From CAVSRC01 sp963730325 (GTDB lineage Bacteria; Pseudomonadota; Alphaproteobacteria; Rhizobiales; Kaistiaceae), in the NCBI GenBank assembly GCA_963730325.1, contig CAVSRC010000004.1, forward strand, positions 62,001-126,000: a DNA stretch of 64,000 nt, in the 5' to 3' direction. The notes beneath the pieces were generated by a model. The model was given only the letters and a program-made list of their open reading frames with translations. It was not told where the DNA came from and did not search any database. Below are positions 45,872 through 55,409 of this stretch, piece by piece (the stretch's first letter is position 1; the number at the start of each line of letters is the position of its first letter). The position numbers and the translations under genes were made by a program.

Positions 45872-47245
45872 ATGAAACGAACGACTAGGCGTGACTTCAT
45901 CAAGCAGGGAGTGTCGACCGCAGCGATTGTCGCCACAGGCGCTCCGCTCATGTTTCCGTCGCGCAGTGCGGCGGCCGCCGAAAACGCCGCATCTGCCGGT
46001 TCCCTGCCGAAGTTCTCCAAGATCGGCATGCTGATCGACACGTCGGGAGCGGGCAAAGCCTGGCAGGGCGGCATCCAGCTCTTCAATCAGACGAACGAGG
46101 GCAAGCTCGCCGTCAGCTTCGACACGACGGATTATTCCAGTCTGCTCCAGAAGGAGAGCCTGCTCTTCTTCTCGGGCTCCGACCAATACGACGTGTTTCC
46201 CGTCAACGGCGAGTGGACGGCGGCCCTGCAGAAATTCCTGATGCCGCTCGACGACTTCATTGCCGAAGACGGCATGGACCTGACCGCGCTGTTCGGCAAG
46301 GACGCCGCGCTGACCATCGACGGCAAGGTCCTTGGCCTGCCCGCGCGCAACGGGCCCAATGTGTTTGCGTATCGCAAGGATCTCTATGCAGATGCCGGGC
46401 TTGTCGTCCCGACAACCGTCGAAGAATGGGCCACACAGGTGCCCAAACTGACCAAGAAGGGCGACAATGGCCGCGTCGACATTTTCGGCACCTCGATTGC
46501 CGAGGGGGCGAGCGCGCCGCATTTCTCGACGGTCATGCTCGCCTATTTCTACTTCCCCTACGGTCTGCGCATCCTGTCGCCTGACCTCAAGGGGCCGGAC
46601 GAGACGCTGATTGGCGACACGGCCGTATCGATTCTTGCAGCCATTCAGCAGATGGCCGCCAGCGGTGACGCGCCCAATCAGCTTGCGTGGAGCTACACCG
46701 ACAACATCACCGCCTGGCAGCAGGGACAGATTGCCAGTGACTCCTTCTACGCCGCCCGTTCTCAGGCGATCGAGGACCAGAAGGCATCGAAGGTCGCCGG
46801 CAAGGTCGGCTATACCCTGTCGCCGGGCGTGCCGACAGCCAACGGCAAGATTGCGAATGCGGGACCGCACAAGCCGGTCTATTTCGCGGGGCCGTGGTAT
46901 CTGACCATCAATGGCAAGACCAAGAACCCGCGCGCCGCGTGGGAGTTGGTCAAGTTTCTCGCGGCGTCGCAAGAAGGCCAGAAGCAGATGGCCCTCAACA
47001 ACAACAACCAGCCGACGCTTCTCAGTGTTCTCGACAGCCCGGAATACAGGGCAAAGGACCCGGCCGCCGACGTTGCGCTCGATATCTACCGGAACTACGG
47101 ATGGTCGACGATCGCTCCCGTGCCTCAGAACGCCGACATCGAACTGGCGATTCATCAGGAGGTCCAGCAACTCTTCACCGGCAAGGCACCGAAGCAGGTG
47201 GCGCAAGGCATTTATGACAGCGTCGGGAAAGTCCTTAAGTCCTAG
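45872..47245 (+). CDS. CUT1 sugar ABC transporter, substrate-binding protein (family 1)
   Basis: About 457 residues of the MalE-like extracellular binding family. A twin-arginine signal (TTRRDFIKQGVS) and cleavage-like SAAAA near residue 35 direct export. ATG at 45872 is preferred over 45866 because GGGGAGG lies 8 nt before it. It follows the tandem cyclase by 50 bp and precedes two MalF/MalG-type permeases. Ligand unknown. Confidence 0.87.
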   Translation: MKRTTRRDFIKQGVSTAAIVATGAPLMFPSRSAAAAENAASAGSLPKFSKIGMLIDTSGAGKAWQGGIQLFNQTNEGKLAVSFDTTDYSSLLQKESLLFFSGSDQYDVFPVNGEWTAALQKFLMPLDDFIAEDGMDLTALFGKDAALTIDGKVLGLPARNGPNVFAYRKDLYADAGLVVPTTVEEWATQVPKLTKKGDNGRVDIFGTSIAEGASAPHFSTVMLAYFYFPYGLRILSPDLKGPDETLIGDTAVSILAAIQQMAASGDAPNQLAWSYTDNITAWQQGQIASDSFYAARSQAIEDQKASKVAGKVGYTLSPGVPTANGKIANAGPHKPVYFAGPWYLTINGKTKNPRAAWELVKFLAASQEGQKQMALNNNNQPTLLSVLDSPEYRAKDPAADVALDIYRNYGWSTIAPVPQNADIELAIHQEVQQLFTGKAPKQVAQGIYDSVGKVLKS

Positions 47246-47264
47246 ATCGATCCTGGTGCCGAGG

Positions 47265-48161
47265 ATGTTTCGGCACCAAGAATTCGGTGGCGTAGGTGAA
47301 AAGAACCTCCCGTATCTCCTGCTCCTACCGACGGGGATCGTCCTTGTGGCGGTCCTCGCCTATCCGTGGATATGGAGCCTCTATGTAAGCTTTTTTCATT
47401 GGAGTCCGATTGAAGCCGGGCCACCCAGGTTTCTCGGTTTCGAAAACTACGCCAATGTCCTGACATCGCCCGAGTTCTGGCATTCGGTTGCCGTAACGCT
47501 GATCCTGGTGGCGATCAGCGTGCCGGCGGAAATGGTGCTTGGCTTTCTGCTTGCCTACCTGCTCAACACCGATCTTCCGGGGCGAGGGATCATCCAGACG
47601 ATCCTCATCATGCCCATGATGGTGGCGCCGGTCATGGTCGGCATAGCCTGGCTGGTCATTCTGCATCCCGTCTATGGCGTCCTGCCGTTCTGGTTCAGCG
47701 AGCTCGGCATACCGGAGGTCGGCTGGATGACCGATCCGCGAATGGCCATTGTCACGGTCGCGTTGATCGAGGTCTGGCGCAATACGCCGATGGTGATGAT
47801 CGTGCTGCTTGCCGGCCTCAGGAGCCTGTCGTCGGAACTGATCGACGCATCCAGGGTCGATGGGGCATCGCCCCTTCAGCATGTGCTCCTGATCATCATA
47901 CCGAGCATACGGCCGTTCATCATGTTCTGCCTGCTGATCATGACGATGTTCGAGCTGAGGACGTTCGACACGGTCTTTGCGCTCTTCCAGTCGGGCGGAC
48001 CGCAGCAGGGGGCCAGAGTCCTCGGCGTCTTTCTCTACGAGCGCTTCACCAACAGCTACGATTTCGGGATTTCGTCGGCCGTCGCCTATCTCCTTCTCTT
48101 CATGACGATGCTGTTCAGCCTTTGGTTTGCCAAGGGCGCGATCAAGGGAGCAGACGAATGA
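47265..48161 (+). CDS. CUT1 sugar ABC transporter, permease (MalF-like)
   Basis: About 298 residues with six hydrophobic helices and the EAA loop (ELIDASRVDGASPLQHVLLI). Start could be ATG at 47265 or GTG at 47256. It overlaps the next permease at ATGA. No ATPase gene is in this operon. Confidence 0.87.
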   Translation: MFRHQEFGGVGEKNLPYLLLLPTGIVLVAVLAYPWIWSLYVSFFHWSPIEAGPPRFLGFENYANVLTSPEFWHSVAVTLILVAISVPAEMVLGFLLAYLLNTDLPGRGIIQTILIMPMMVAPVMVGIAWLVILHPVYGVLPFWFSELGIPEVGWMTDPRMAIVTVALIEVWRNTPMVMIVLLAGLRSLSSELIDASRVDGASPLQHVLLIIIPSIRPFIMFCLLIMTMFELRTFDTVFALFQSGGPQQGARVLGVFLYERFTNSYDFGISSAVAYLLLFMTMLFSLWFAKGAIKGADE

Positions 48162-48994
48162 GGGGTCGTTCGCCCTTGGCAATTGTCGGCCTTTACGCCG
48201 CCGCTCTCGCGGCGTGTGCCTTTGCCCTGTTCCCGATCTATCGCATCGTCGCGATGTCGTTCATGCCGACGCTTGAGACGTTTGCGCTGCCGCCGCGTTG
48301 GCTGTTCCTGCCGACGTTCGAATCCTACCGGCAATTGTTCTCCGGCGCCCTCGGCATCGACGTGCAGCTCTATTTCTGGAACAGCCTGATCGTTGCGATC
48401 GGTTCGACGATCGTGACGCTCGCCGTCAGCCTGCTTGGCGCCTATGCGACGGCGCGCTTCAGATTCCATGGCCGCAGCCTGGCGATCACGCTGATCCTGA
48501 TCACCAGGATGCTGCCGCCGATCGCGATGATCGTCCCGACCTTCCTGTACATGTACCAGCTCGGCATTCTCGACACGCGCACCGGGCTTGCCGCGATCTA
48601 CACCGCGCTGAATATCCCCTTCGCGTTCTGGATGCTTCACGGTTTCATCAAGACCGTTCCGCCGGAGATGGTCGATGCCGCCCTGGTGGACGGCTGCACG
48701 CCGTTTTCGGCGCTCATGCGCATCGTCCTGCCGGTCATCGGGCCCGGTCTGGTGGCGGCAGCCGCGTTCTGCTTCATCTTCTCGTGGAACGACTTCGCCC
48801 TGGCGGCCGTGTTGACGACCAGCAACGCCAAGACCATGCCGATGATGATCTTCTCGTTTCGTGGCCCCGAGGGCGTGGATTGGGGCCCCATGGCCGCAGG
48901 CGCGACGCTCGCCATCGCGCCACCGGTCATCATGATGTTGTTCCTGCAGAAGTGGATGGTCAGGGGCCTGACGATGGGGGCGACCAAGGGATGA
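48158..48994 (+). CDS. CUT1 sugar ABC transporter, permease (MalG-like)
   Basis: A 278-residue permease with six helices and the EAA loop (EMVDAALVDGCTPFSALMRI). It starts within the preceding stop codon (ATGA at 48158). With the MalF-like subunit it would form the channel and needs an ATPase encoded elsewhere. Confidence 0.88.
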   Translation: MRGRSPLAIVGLYAAALAACAFALFPIYRIVAMSFMPTLETFALPPRWLFLPTFESYRQLFSGALGIDVQLYFWNSLIVAIGSTIVTLAVSLLGAYATARFRFHGRSLAITLILITRMLPPIAMIVPTFLYMYQLGILDTRTGLAAIYTALNIPFAFWMLHGFIKTVPPEMVDAALVDGCTPFSALMRIVLPVIGPGLVAAAAFCFIFSWNDFALAAVLTTSNAKTMPMMIFSFRGPEGVDWGPMAAGATLAIAPPVIMMLFLQKWMVRGLTMGATKG

Positions 48995-49088
48995 GCCGCG
49001 CGCCGGCCGATTCGGGCTCTGCTGCAAATCGGTTCCCTGCCTTCTCTTGTGCATCGCCGATCTTCGCAAAGAAGGAGCCCTCGTAGCC

Positions 49089-50276
49089 ATGCGCGCGGCC
49101 GGCAGACATTTCCTGCAAATACCCGGTCCCACGAACGTGCCGGACCGTGTCCTGCACGCGATAGCCAGACCGACGATCGACCATCGCGGCCCGGCCTTTG
49201 CCGAGCTCGGCGAGCAGGTGTTGCATGGCCTGCAGCGCGTATTCGGCACGTCCCGGCCGGTGATCGTCTACCCGGCGTCGGGAACCGGCGCTTGGGAAGC
49301 GGCGCTGGTCAATACGCTGTCACCGGGCGATGCGGTGTTGATGGTGCGCACGGGCTGGTTCGCCACGCTCTGGCAGGAGATGGCGGTGCGGCTCGGTCTG
49401 CAACCGATTCTGCTCGACACCGATTGGCGGTGCGGCGCCGATCCGGCAGCCATCGAGGCAGCCCTGCGCGAGGACGTGGGACACCGCATAAAGGCCGTCT
49501 GCATCGTCCACAATGAGACGTCGACCGGCTGCACCAGCCCGATCGCTGCGGTGCGATCGGTCATGGATGCCGCCCGGCATCCGGCCTTGCTCATGGTCGA
49601 CACCATTTCGTCGCTCGCCTCCATGGACTATCGCCACGACGCGTGGGGTGTCGACGTTACGGTCGCCGGCAGCCAGAAGGGATTGATGCTGCCGCCGGGC
49701 CTGTCGTTCAACGCCATCAGCGAGCGCGCGCTCGCCGCCGCTGAATCGGCAGGGTTGCCGCGCAGTTACTGGGACTGGCAGCCGATGCTGCGCGCCAACC
49801 AGAGCTTCTATTTCCCGTTCACGCCGGCGACCAATCTCCTGCAGGGATTGCGCGAAGCGCTGGCGATGCTTGAGGAAGAGGGGCTGCCGAACGTGTTTGC
49901 CCGCCATGCGCGGCATGGCGCCGCGGCCCGCGCCGCGGTCGCGGTGTGGGCGGGTGCCGGCGGCGTCGAACTGCAGTGCCAGGAACCGCGCGACTACTCC
50001 CAGTCCCTGACCGCGGTACGGCTGGTCGCCGGGCAAGGTGCCGATGCGCTGCGCGATATCGTCCTGCGCCGCTTCAACATGAGCCTCGGCAACGGTCTCG
50101 GCCCGCTCGCCGATCGCGTGTTCCGGATCGGCCATCTTGGCGATTTCAACGACCTGTCGCTGATCGGCGCGCTCGGCGGCGTCGAGATGGGCCTGCGACT
50201 GGCCGGCATCCCCTATTCGCCCGGCGGTGTGGCCGCGGCGATCGATCAGTTGGCCGCAACGCCCCGCAAGGGCTGA
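49089..50276 (+). CDS. Class V aminotransferase, serine-glyoxylate type
   Basis: A 395-residue PLP enzyme of the serine/alanine-glyoxylate aminotransferase family. The PLP Lys197 is in VAGSQKGLMLPPG, and PGPTNVP and YPASGTGAWEAAL are conserved. It transfers the amino group of serine to glyoxylate, or acts on a similar pair. ATG at 49089 is chosen with GGAG about 10 nt upstream. It sits 94 bp after the CUT1 permeases. A compound with an amino group, such as an amide opened by the tandem cyclase, would link these genes; that is a guess. Confidence 0.85.
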   Translation: MRAAGRHFLQIPGPTNVPDRVLHAIARPTIDHRGPAFAELGEQVLHGLQRVFGTSRPVIVYPASGTGAWEAALVNTLSPGDAVLMVRTGWFATLWQEMAVRLGLQPILLDTDWRCGADPAAIEAALREDVGHRIKAVCIVHNETSTGCTSPIAAVRSVMDAARHPALLMVDTISSLASMDYRHDAWGVDVTVAGSQKGLMLPPGLSFNAISERALAAAESAGLPRSYWDWQPMLRANQSFYFPFTPATNLLQGLREALAMLEEEGLPNVFARHARHGAAARAAVAVWAGAGGVELQCQEPRDYSQSLTAVRLVAGQGADALRDIVLRRFNMSLGNGLGPLADRVFRIGHLGDFNDLSLIGALGGVEMGLRLAGIPYSPGGVAAAIDQLAATPRKG

Positions 50277-50339
50277 CCAGGTCTTCCGGAAGACGGCTCA
50301 ATCGCGATCCGTGGCAGCGTGTGCCCGGGAAGGGTGACC

Positions 50340-50486
50340 ATGTCTGCATGGTACGTTGCGGCACACGCCGCGCCGCGTGAGCTTGCCGATATCCCGGTCG
50401 CCATCCTGCTCGCCGCCTCGCTCAGCCAGGTGGCCGCGCAGAAGCTCTCGGCGCCTCTTCGCGGCCTCCTCCGGGGTTCTTCTTGA
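50340..50486 (+). CDS. Small ORF of 48 residues
   Basis: ATG at 50340 follows GGAAGGGTGACC, a good ribosome-binding site, and the frame ends TGA at 50484. The protein begins MSAWYVAAHAAPRELADIPV and has a hydrophobic Ala/Leu middle and a basic end (APLRGLLRGSS). I do not recognise it. It lies in the 379-bp gap between the aminotransferase and HAD genes and may be a real small protein or chance. Confidence 0.3.
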   Translation: MSAWYVAAHAAPRELADIPVAILLAASLSQVAAQKLSAPLRGLLRGSS

Positions 50487-50655
50487 CGCAAGAGCTTGCG
50501 CCGATCGGTCTCAGTGGCAATCGGCCCGCTCCCCGATTGCCGAATTGCGCGTATGGAACCGCTCGGCCGCACGGTGTCCTTGACCGGCAGAGCCGGCATC
50601 GTTCAGAACGCCTTGCGCGTTTTGGGCAATCGTTCAGTGCAGCGTGGGCATCTTG

Positions 50656-51309
50656 ATGTTTGGACCTTATCAGGCGTTTCTGTTCGACAATGACGGGACA
50701 CTGCTCATATCGAAGCCTTCGGTTGAGCGGGCGTGGACGGGGTGGTCGGATCGACAGGGGCTTCCCGCACGTGATGTCGTCGACCATCTGCATGGCCGCC
50801 GGGCCAGCGACACGATCGCCCATTTCCTGCCCGGACTCTCGCCGGAACAACAGCGGCAGGAAATCGATTGGGTCGAGACGACTGAAATGGAGGACACGGC
50901 CGACATCAGGGAAGTTCCTGGCGCCGGGGCATTCCTCGGGTCGCTTCCCGTTCAGCGTTGGGCGGTCGCCACGTCGGCCACGCGGCGGCTGGCGCTGCGG
51001 CGCATGGAGGCCGCCGGATTGCCCTTTCCCTCGATCCTGGTCGGCGCGGAAGACGTTGAAGCCGGCAAGCCCGACCCTTCGGGATTCCTGCTGGCCGCGA
51101 AACTGTTGGGCGTCGATCCCGCCCGCTGCCTGATCTTCGAGGATACGCCGAGCGGCATCGCCGCTGCCCTTGCGGCCCGGCCGGCAGGCGTGGCGGTGGT
51201 GGCAGCGCCGGGCGCAACGACCGCTCCCGGCGTCTCGTTCGTCATCGAGGACTATCGCAATCTCGCTGTCGACGTCACGGCGCGCGGCCTCGAGATCCGC
51301 CGCGAATGA
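50656..51309 (+). CDS. HAD-family sugar phosphatase
   Basis: A 217-residue haloacid-dehalogenase-type hydrolase. Motif I is FDNDGTL (nucleophile Asp11, acid Asp13), motif II is TSATRR, motif III Lys is in EAGKPDPSG, and motif IV is IFEDTPSG. The family includes 2-deoxyglucose-6-phosphate and glycerol-3-phosphate phosphatases. It is 122 bp before the SorC gene and may remove a toxic or dead-end sugar phosphate. GTG at 50644 is another possible start. Confidence 0.85.
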   Translation: MFGPYQAFLFDNDGTLLISKPSVERAWTGWSDRQGLPARDVVDHLHGRRASDTIAHFLPGLSPEQQRQEIDWVETTEMEDTADIREVPGAGAFLGSLPVQRWAVATSATRRLALRRMEAAGLPFPSILVGAEDVEAGKPDPSGFLLAAKLLGVDPARCLIFEDTPSGIAAALAARPAGVAVVAAPGATTAPGVSFVIEDYRNLAVDVTARGLEIRRE

Positions 51310-51431
51310 CCCGGCAACGCGTCGGGACGGGCCGTCCCGGCCACGATTTGCAATAGCTTCTTCCCAAGCGGTGCCGGCGCGGGATAGAGATGCTGCCTGC
51401 CGCTCTGCGGTGATCGCAATCGAGCGTATTG

Positions 51432-52373
51432 ATGGCACGTAAACCCCTGCAACGCGTTCAAGCTGCCCTGGCCGCAAGGCGTTACTATCTGGCCCAGTGC
51501 ACCAAATCGCAGATCGCCAGGGAACTCGGTGTGTCCCGCTTCAAGGTCGCGCGCCTTATCGATGCGGCCATCGAGCAGGGCATCGTGCAATTCGTCATCG
51601 CCGAGCCTGACGATCTCAATACCGAACTGGGCGAGGCCGTGCGCACGGCCTACGGGCTGAAGGCAGTGCTGGTTCTTGACGGACCCGACCTGCCGACGAG
51701 CGCGCTGACCGCACCGCTCGGCAACCTTGCCGCCCTTCTGCTCGACGAGACGCTGAACGACGGACAGATCCTCGGCATCGCCTGGGGCCGCACGCTGGCG
51801 GCGATGACGCACGTTCTGACCCACCTGCCCAAGGTGGATATCGTGCAGGTCGCCGGCGCACCGCTCGGCCTCGAAATTTCACAGAACCCGGTCGAGCTGC
51901 TCCATCGGCTCGCCAGCCTGAGCGGCGGCCGGTCATTTCCCGTCTACAGCCCGATGTGGACCGAGGACCCCCTGTTGATTGAACGATTGCGCCAGGAGCC
52001 TTCAGTGGCGCGGGCGATCGGCAAATACGACAGCATCGACGTGCTGGTTCTTGGCATCGGGTCGTGGACGCCAGCCGAATCGTGCCTGTGTACCGGCTTT
52101 CCCGACACATGGCGGCACGAAGCGCTGGCGGCCGGCGTCAGGGCCGATGTATGCGGCACGCTGATCGATCGCGACGGGCGCGAGGTGCACAGCCCGCTCG
52201 ACGAATTCGGGCTGACCATCAACTCCAGGCAGCTCCGCAACATCCCCGAAGTGATCGGCATCGGCGGCGGCATGGAGAAGGCCGAAGCCATCGCTGCCGC
52301 GCTGCGCGGGCAATGGATAAACGTGCTCGTCACCGACGCCGGCGTCGCGCGACACCTGCTTTCCAACCAGTAA
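51432..52373 (+). CDS. SorC-family sugar-responsive regulator
   Basis: A 313-residue regulator with an HTH (TKSQIARELGVSRFKVARLI) and an effector domain (ILGIAWGRTLAAMTHVL, VLVLGIGSWTPAESCL). It begins at ATG 51432. It lies just upstream of the importer operon in the same direction, with a perfect 14-bp palindrome at 52458-52471 in the gap, so it likely controls module 6. Confidence 0.88.
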   Translation: MARKPLQRVQAALAARRYYLAQCTKSQIARELGVSRFKVARLIDAAIEQGIVQFVIAEPDDLNTELGEAVRTAYGLKAVLVLDGPDLPTSALTAPLGNLAALLLDETLNDGQILGIAWGRTLAAMTHVLTHLPKVDIVQVAGAPLGLEISQNPVELLHRLASLSGGRSFPVYSPMWTEDPLLIERLRQEPSVARAIGKYDSIDVLVLGIGSWTPAESCLCTGFPDTWRHEALAAGVRADVCGTLIDRDGREVHSPLDEFGLTINSRQLRNIPEVIGIGGGMEKAEAIAAALRGQWINVLVTDAGVARHLLSNQ

Positions 52374-52457
52374 TCCACAAGACCGGCAACGCGGAATCTC
52401 CGGCCTTTGAGGCAGCGGCGCCTCGGGGAAGGGGCCTCCACTGTGCGTCGCAGATAT

Positions 52458-52471
52458 CGCTCATATGAGCG
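52458..52471. promoter_or_regulatory. Palindromic operator upstream of SIS-domain gene
   Basis: CGCTCATATGAGCG is a perfect 14-bp palindrome. A TTGACA (52485-52490), possible -35, and a further TGAGCG half-site at 52496-52501 follow before the ATG at 52509. It is the best candidate for the SorC site of module 6. Confidence 0.5.
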
Positions 52472-52508
52472 CACAAGTGCTCTCTTGACACGTTTTGAGC
52501 GTTTCCCT

Positions 52509-53177
52509 ATGTCTCCATTCAACGAGAAAAACGATCGGGAGGATGGCGGGGTGCTAGCCCTCAGCGACGAGGAAATTGCCGATCAGGCGCGCCGGGTGAT
52601 TGACGCTGATCGCCGTGCCGTCGGTAGCGTCGCTCAGTCGGTCGACGCCGAGTTCGCGCGCGTGGCCAGGCTGCTCTCGACCACGACCGGCAAGGTCCTG
52701 ATCACCGGCAGCGGCACATCGGGCACGATCGCCGGCCGTGCCGCGCATCTCTTTTCGTTCTGCGGCACGCCTGCCTTCTACCTCTCCCCGGCCGACGGGC
52801 TGCATGGCGGCCTCGGCGTGCTCCAGGCGGACGATATCGTCCTCGCCTTGTCCAAGTTCGGCGGGTCGGAGGAGCTCAACCAGTTCTGCCGGCTGTCCAA
52901 GACCATGTGCAGCAGTGTCATTGTCATCACCGCCTCGCCAGCGTCCCCACTGGCTGAAATCGCCGATCACGTTCTCACCATCGCCCTCGACGACGATGCC
53001 GATCTCGGTCGCGTCGTTGCCACCGGCAGTTCGCTGGCCATGGCCGCGCTGATCGACGCGCTGGTCGAAGTGACGCGCATCGCCCGCGGCACCACGTGGG
53101 ACGCCATGCTTCTGACTCACCCTCTCGGCGGTGTCGGGTCGGGCGCGGTGCCGCCGGACGGCGCCAACGGCGCCTGA
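52509..53177 (+). CDS. SIS-domain sugar-phosphate isomerase (KpsF/GutQ-like)
   Basis: A 222-residue SIS protein. The sugar-phosphate loop is VLITGSGTSGTIAGR, followed by the KpsF/GutQ-like FYLSPADGLHGGLGVLQ and LALSKFGGSEEL. It lacks the CBS domains of full KpsF. It would isomerise an aldose phosphate and ketose phosphate such as arabinose 5-phosphate/ribulose 5-phosphate. The start at 52509 has a weak ribosome site; the upstream frame is not conserved. It begins an operon with an importer, an epimerase and a kinase. Confidence 0.78.
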   Translation: MSPFNEKNDREDGGVLALSDEEIADQARRVIDADRRAVGSVAQSVDAEFARVARLLSTTTGKVLITGSGTSGTIAGRAAHLFSFCGTPAFYLSPADGLHGGLGVLQADDIVLALSKFGGSEELNQFCRLSKTMCSSVIVITASPASPLAEIADHVLTIALDDDADLGRVVATGSSLAMAALIDALVEVTRIARGTTWDAMLLTHPLGGVGSGAVPPDGANGA

Positions 53178-53238
53178 GCGACCGGAGAGCGAAGGAAAGA
53201 CCGCCTGGGCCGCCGGCAATGCAACAGGAGAAGCGAAG

Positions 53239-54342
53239 TTGAGCCTCACCGCGAGCGGAAAGAGGGGGAGCAATCAGAATACGGCCGCGCCCTCCGCGGC
53301 CACGCGACGTCAACGCCTGCCGGATGAGGCCGGCATCTTCGCGGTGCTCGTGGTCGTGGTCATCGCGCTCAGCTTCATCTCGCCGTCGTTCCGCACCTTC
53401 AGCAACGGCTTCGTGCTGCTGCTCAACGGCACGGTGATCATGTTCCTGGCGCTCGGCCAGACGTTCGTGCTGCTGACCGGCGGCATCGATCTTTCGACCG
53501 GCGGCAACATCGCCATGACCGGCGTGATTGCCGCACTGCTGATGTCGCTCGGGGTTCCTTGGCCGATCGCTGCATTGCTGGCCCTGGCGGTGGGCACGCT
53601 GCTTGGCCTCATCAATGGCACACTGGTCCACTACCTGCGCATCCCGCCGTTCATCGCCACCTTCTCGACGCAGGGCGTCGCGCTCGCCGTCCCGCTCATC
53701 ATCACCGGGGCGCAGTCGATCTCGGTGCACGACATGGGCTTCCGCTGGGTCGGCCAGGGCAAGATCGAGGGCATTCCGGCGCCGGTCATCCTGGTCATCG
53801 TGGCGGCAATCATCGCCGGCCTGTTCCTGCGCTATACGCGCCAGGGCGTGCATATCTACGCTCTCGGCGGCAACAAGGCCGCGGCGCGCCTGTCCGGCGT
53901 CAACGTCGCCAAGACCACGCTGTTCGTCTACGCGGTGAGCGGTTTCTGCGCCGGGATGGGTGGCCTCATCGCCACCTCCCGCCTGATGGTCGGCTTCCCG
54001 GCGACCGGCACCGGCAACGAGCTGTTCTATTCGATCGCGGCTGCCGTCGTCGGCGGGGTGTCGCTGTTTGGCGGCGTCGGCACCGTGCAGGGCGCCATGA
54101 TCGGTGCCGTGCTGATCGCCGTGGTCAGCAACGGCATGAACGTCACCAACGTCCAGAGCTACTGGCAGTCGCTGGTCATCGGCGTGATCATTCTGCTCGG
54201 CGTCACCTTCGACACCTACCGGCGCTCCCAGGAAAACAAGATGCTTCATCGCGGCGCGGCCCCCGCTTCGGCGCCCGTGCGGCCCGGCGATCCGCTTTCT
54301 GCCCTCCCCGGCGATCACGCCAAACCGGGGAGTTCGGCCTGA
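53239..54342 (+). CDS. CUT2 sugar ABC transporter, permease
   Basis: About 367 residues with nine or so hydrophobic helices and the TGGIDLSTGGNIAMTG motif. TTG at 53239 is the best start: AGGAG lies 8 nt before it and no ATG is available until well inside the first helices. The C-terminus carries an unusual hydrophilic tail rich in Ala and Pro. Gene order here is permease, binding protein, ATPase, unlike the other three importers. Confidence 0.85.
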   Translation: MSLTASGKRGSNQNTAAPSAATRRQRLPDEAGIFAVLVVVVIALSFISPSFRTFSNGFVLLLNGTVIMFLALGQTFVLLTGGIDLSTGGNIAMTGVIAALLMSLGVPWPIAALLALAVGTLLGLINGTLVHYLRIPPFIATFSTQGVALAVPLIITGAQSISVHDMGFRWVGQGKIEGIPAPVILVIVAAIIAGLFLRYTRQGVHIYALGGNKAAARLSGVNVAKTTLFVYAVSGFCAGMGGLIATSRLMVGFPATGTGNELFYSIAAAVVGGVSLFGGVGTVQGAMIGAVLIAVVSNGMNVTNVQSYWQSLVIGVIILLGVTFDTYRRSQENKMLHRGAAPASAPVRPGDPLSALPGDHAKPGSSA

Positions 54343-54397
54343 CCTGCAAGGCCCAAAAGAAATCAGCGTGACGTTCCAACCAAGGAGGATAAGTTCA

Positions 54398-55375
54398 ATG
54401 AGAATTGTGACTCACAAAGCGGTACTCGCCGGAGCCGGCCTGTTCGGCGTTCTGGCATTTGCCGCCGGCGCGCAAGCGGCCGACGTGAAGCTTCCAGCAA
54501 GTTGCTCGGCGGACAAGCCTGTCGTTGGCGTCGCGCTGCCCAACACGGTGAATCCGTACTACATCGCCATGCAGGACAGCTTCGAGAAGAACGGCGCCAA
54601 GCTGGGCTTCGACATCAAGGTGGCGATTGCCAACGACAACGATAGCCACCAGCTGTCCCAGATCGACGCCTTCATCCAGCAGCATGTCTGTGGCGTTGTG
54701 CTGAACGCCGTCAACTCGGGTCCCGGTGCCGCCAGCGTCAAGGCGCTGAACGATGCCGGTATCCCGGTGCTCACCGTCAACGTCATCGTCTCGCCGGACG
54801 ATCTCAAGGCGCAGGGTGCCGACTTCGTCCAGTATGTCGGTCCCGACCAGATCGCGGGCGGCAAGCAGATGGGCGAACAGGCGCTCAAGGACATGGGCAT
54901 GGACGCCAAGATGGTCGTCGGCGTCGTCGGTGATCCCGACCAGATTCCGACCAACCAGCGCGATCAGGGCTTCGCCGAGGCGCTCAAGGTCAATCCGAAT
55001 GCCAAGGTGGTTCAGACCGTCAACAGCAAGGTCGATCCCAATGTCAGCCTGCAGGTCACCATGGACATGCTGCAGGGTCATCCCGACATGAACGTCATCT
55101 GGGCCGACACCGGTCCGGGTGCCGTCGGCGCCATCCAGGCGGTCAAGCAGCTCGGCAAGGCCGATACGGTCATGATCTATGCCTTCTGCGCCGCCGACAC
55201 GGCGCTGACCGACAACTACAAGGCCTGCGCCGCTCAGGAGCCGGCCGACTACGCCCGCATCTCGCTCGAGAACCTCAAGAAGTATCTCGCCGGCGAGACG
55301 GTGCCGCATGAGGTGCTGTTGCAGACGAAGAGCTTCGTCACCGGCGAGAAGCCCGGCCCGGGTGAGGTGGGCTAA
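54398..55375 (+). CDS. CUT2 sugar ABC transporter, substrate-binding protein
   Basis: A 325-residue binding protein with a Sec signal peptide (hydrophobic AVLAGAGLFGVLAF, cleavage after AQA near residue 27). AAGGAGG lies before ATG. Peripla_BP_4 fold. Ligand is probably a pentose, hexose or ketose used by the epimerase and kinase downstream. Confidence 0.88.
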   Translation: MRIVTHKAVLAGAGLFGVLAFAAGAQAADVKLPASCSADKPVVGVALPNTVNPYYIAMQDSFEKNGAKLGFDIKVAIANDNDSHQLSQIDAFIQQHVCGVVLNAVNSGPGAASVKALNDAGIPVLTVNVIVSPDDLKAQGADFVQYVGPDQIAGGKQMGEQALKDMGMDAKMVVGVVGDPDQIPTNQRDQGFAEALKVNPNAKVVQTVNSKVDPNVSLQVTMDMLQGHPDMNVIWADTGPGAVGAIQAVKQLGKADTVMIYAFCAADTALTDNYKACAAQEPADYARISLENLKKYLAGETVPHEVLLQTKSFVTGEKPGPGEVG

Positions 55376-55409
55376 TCGAAGGCAGACAGCGAACCGATAG
55401 CGGCCACCC

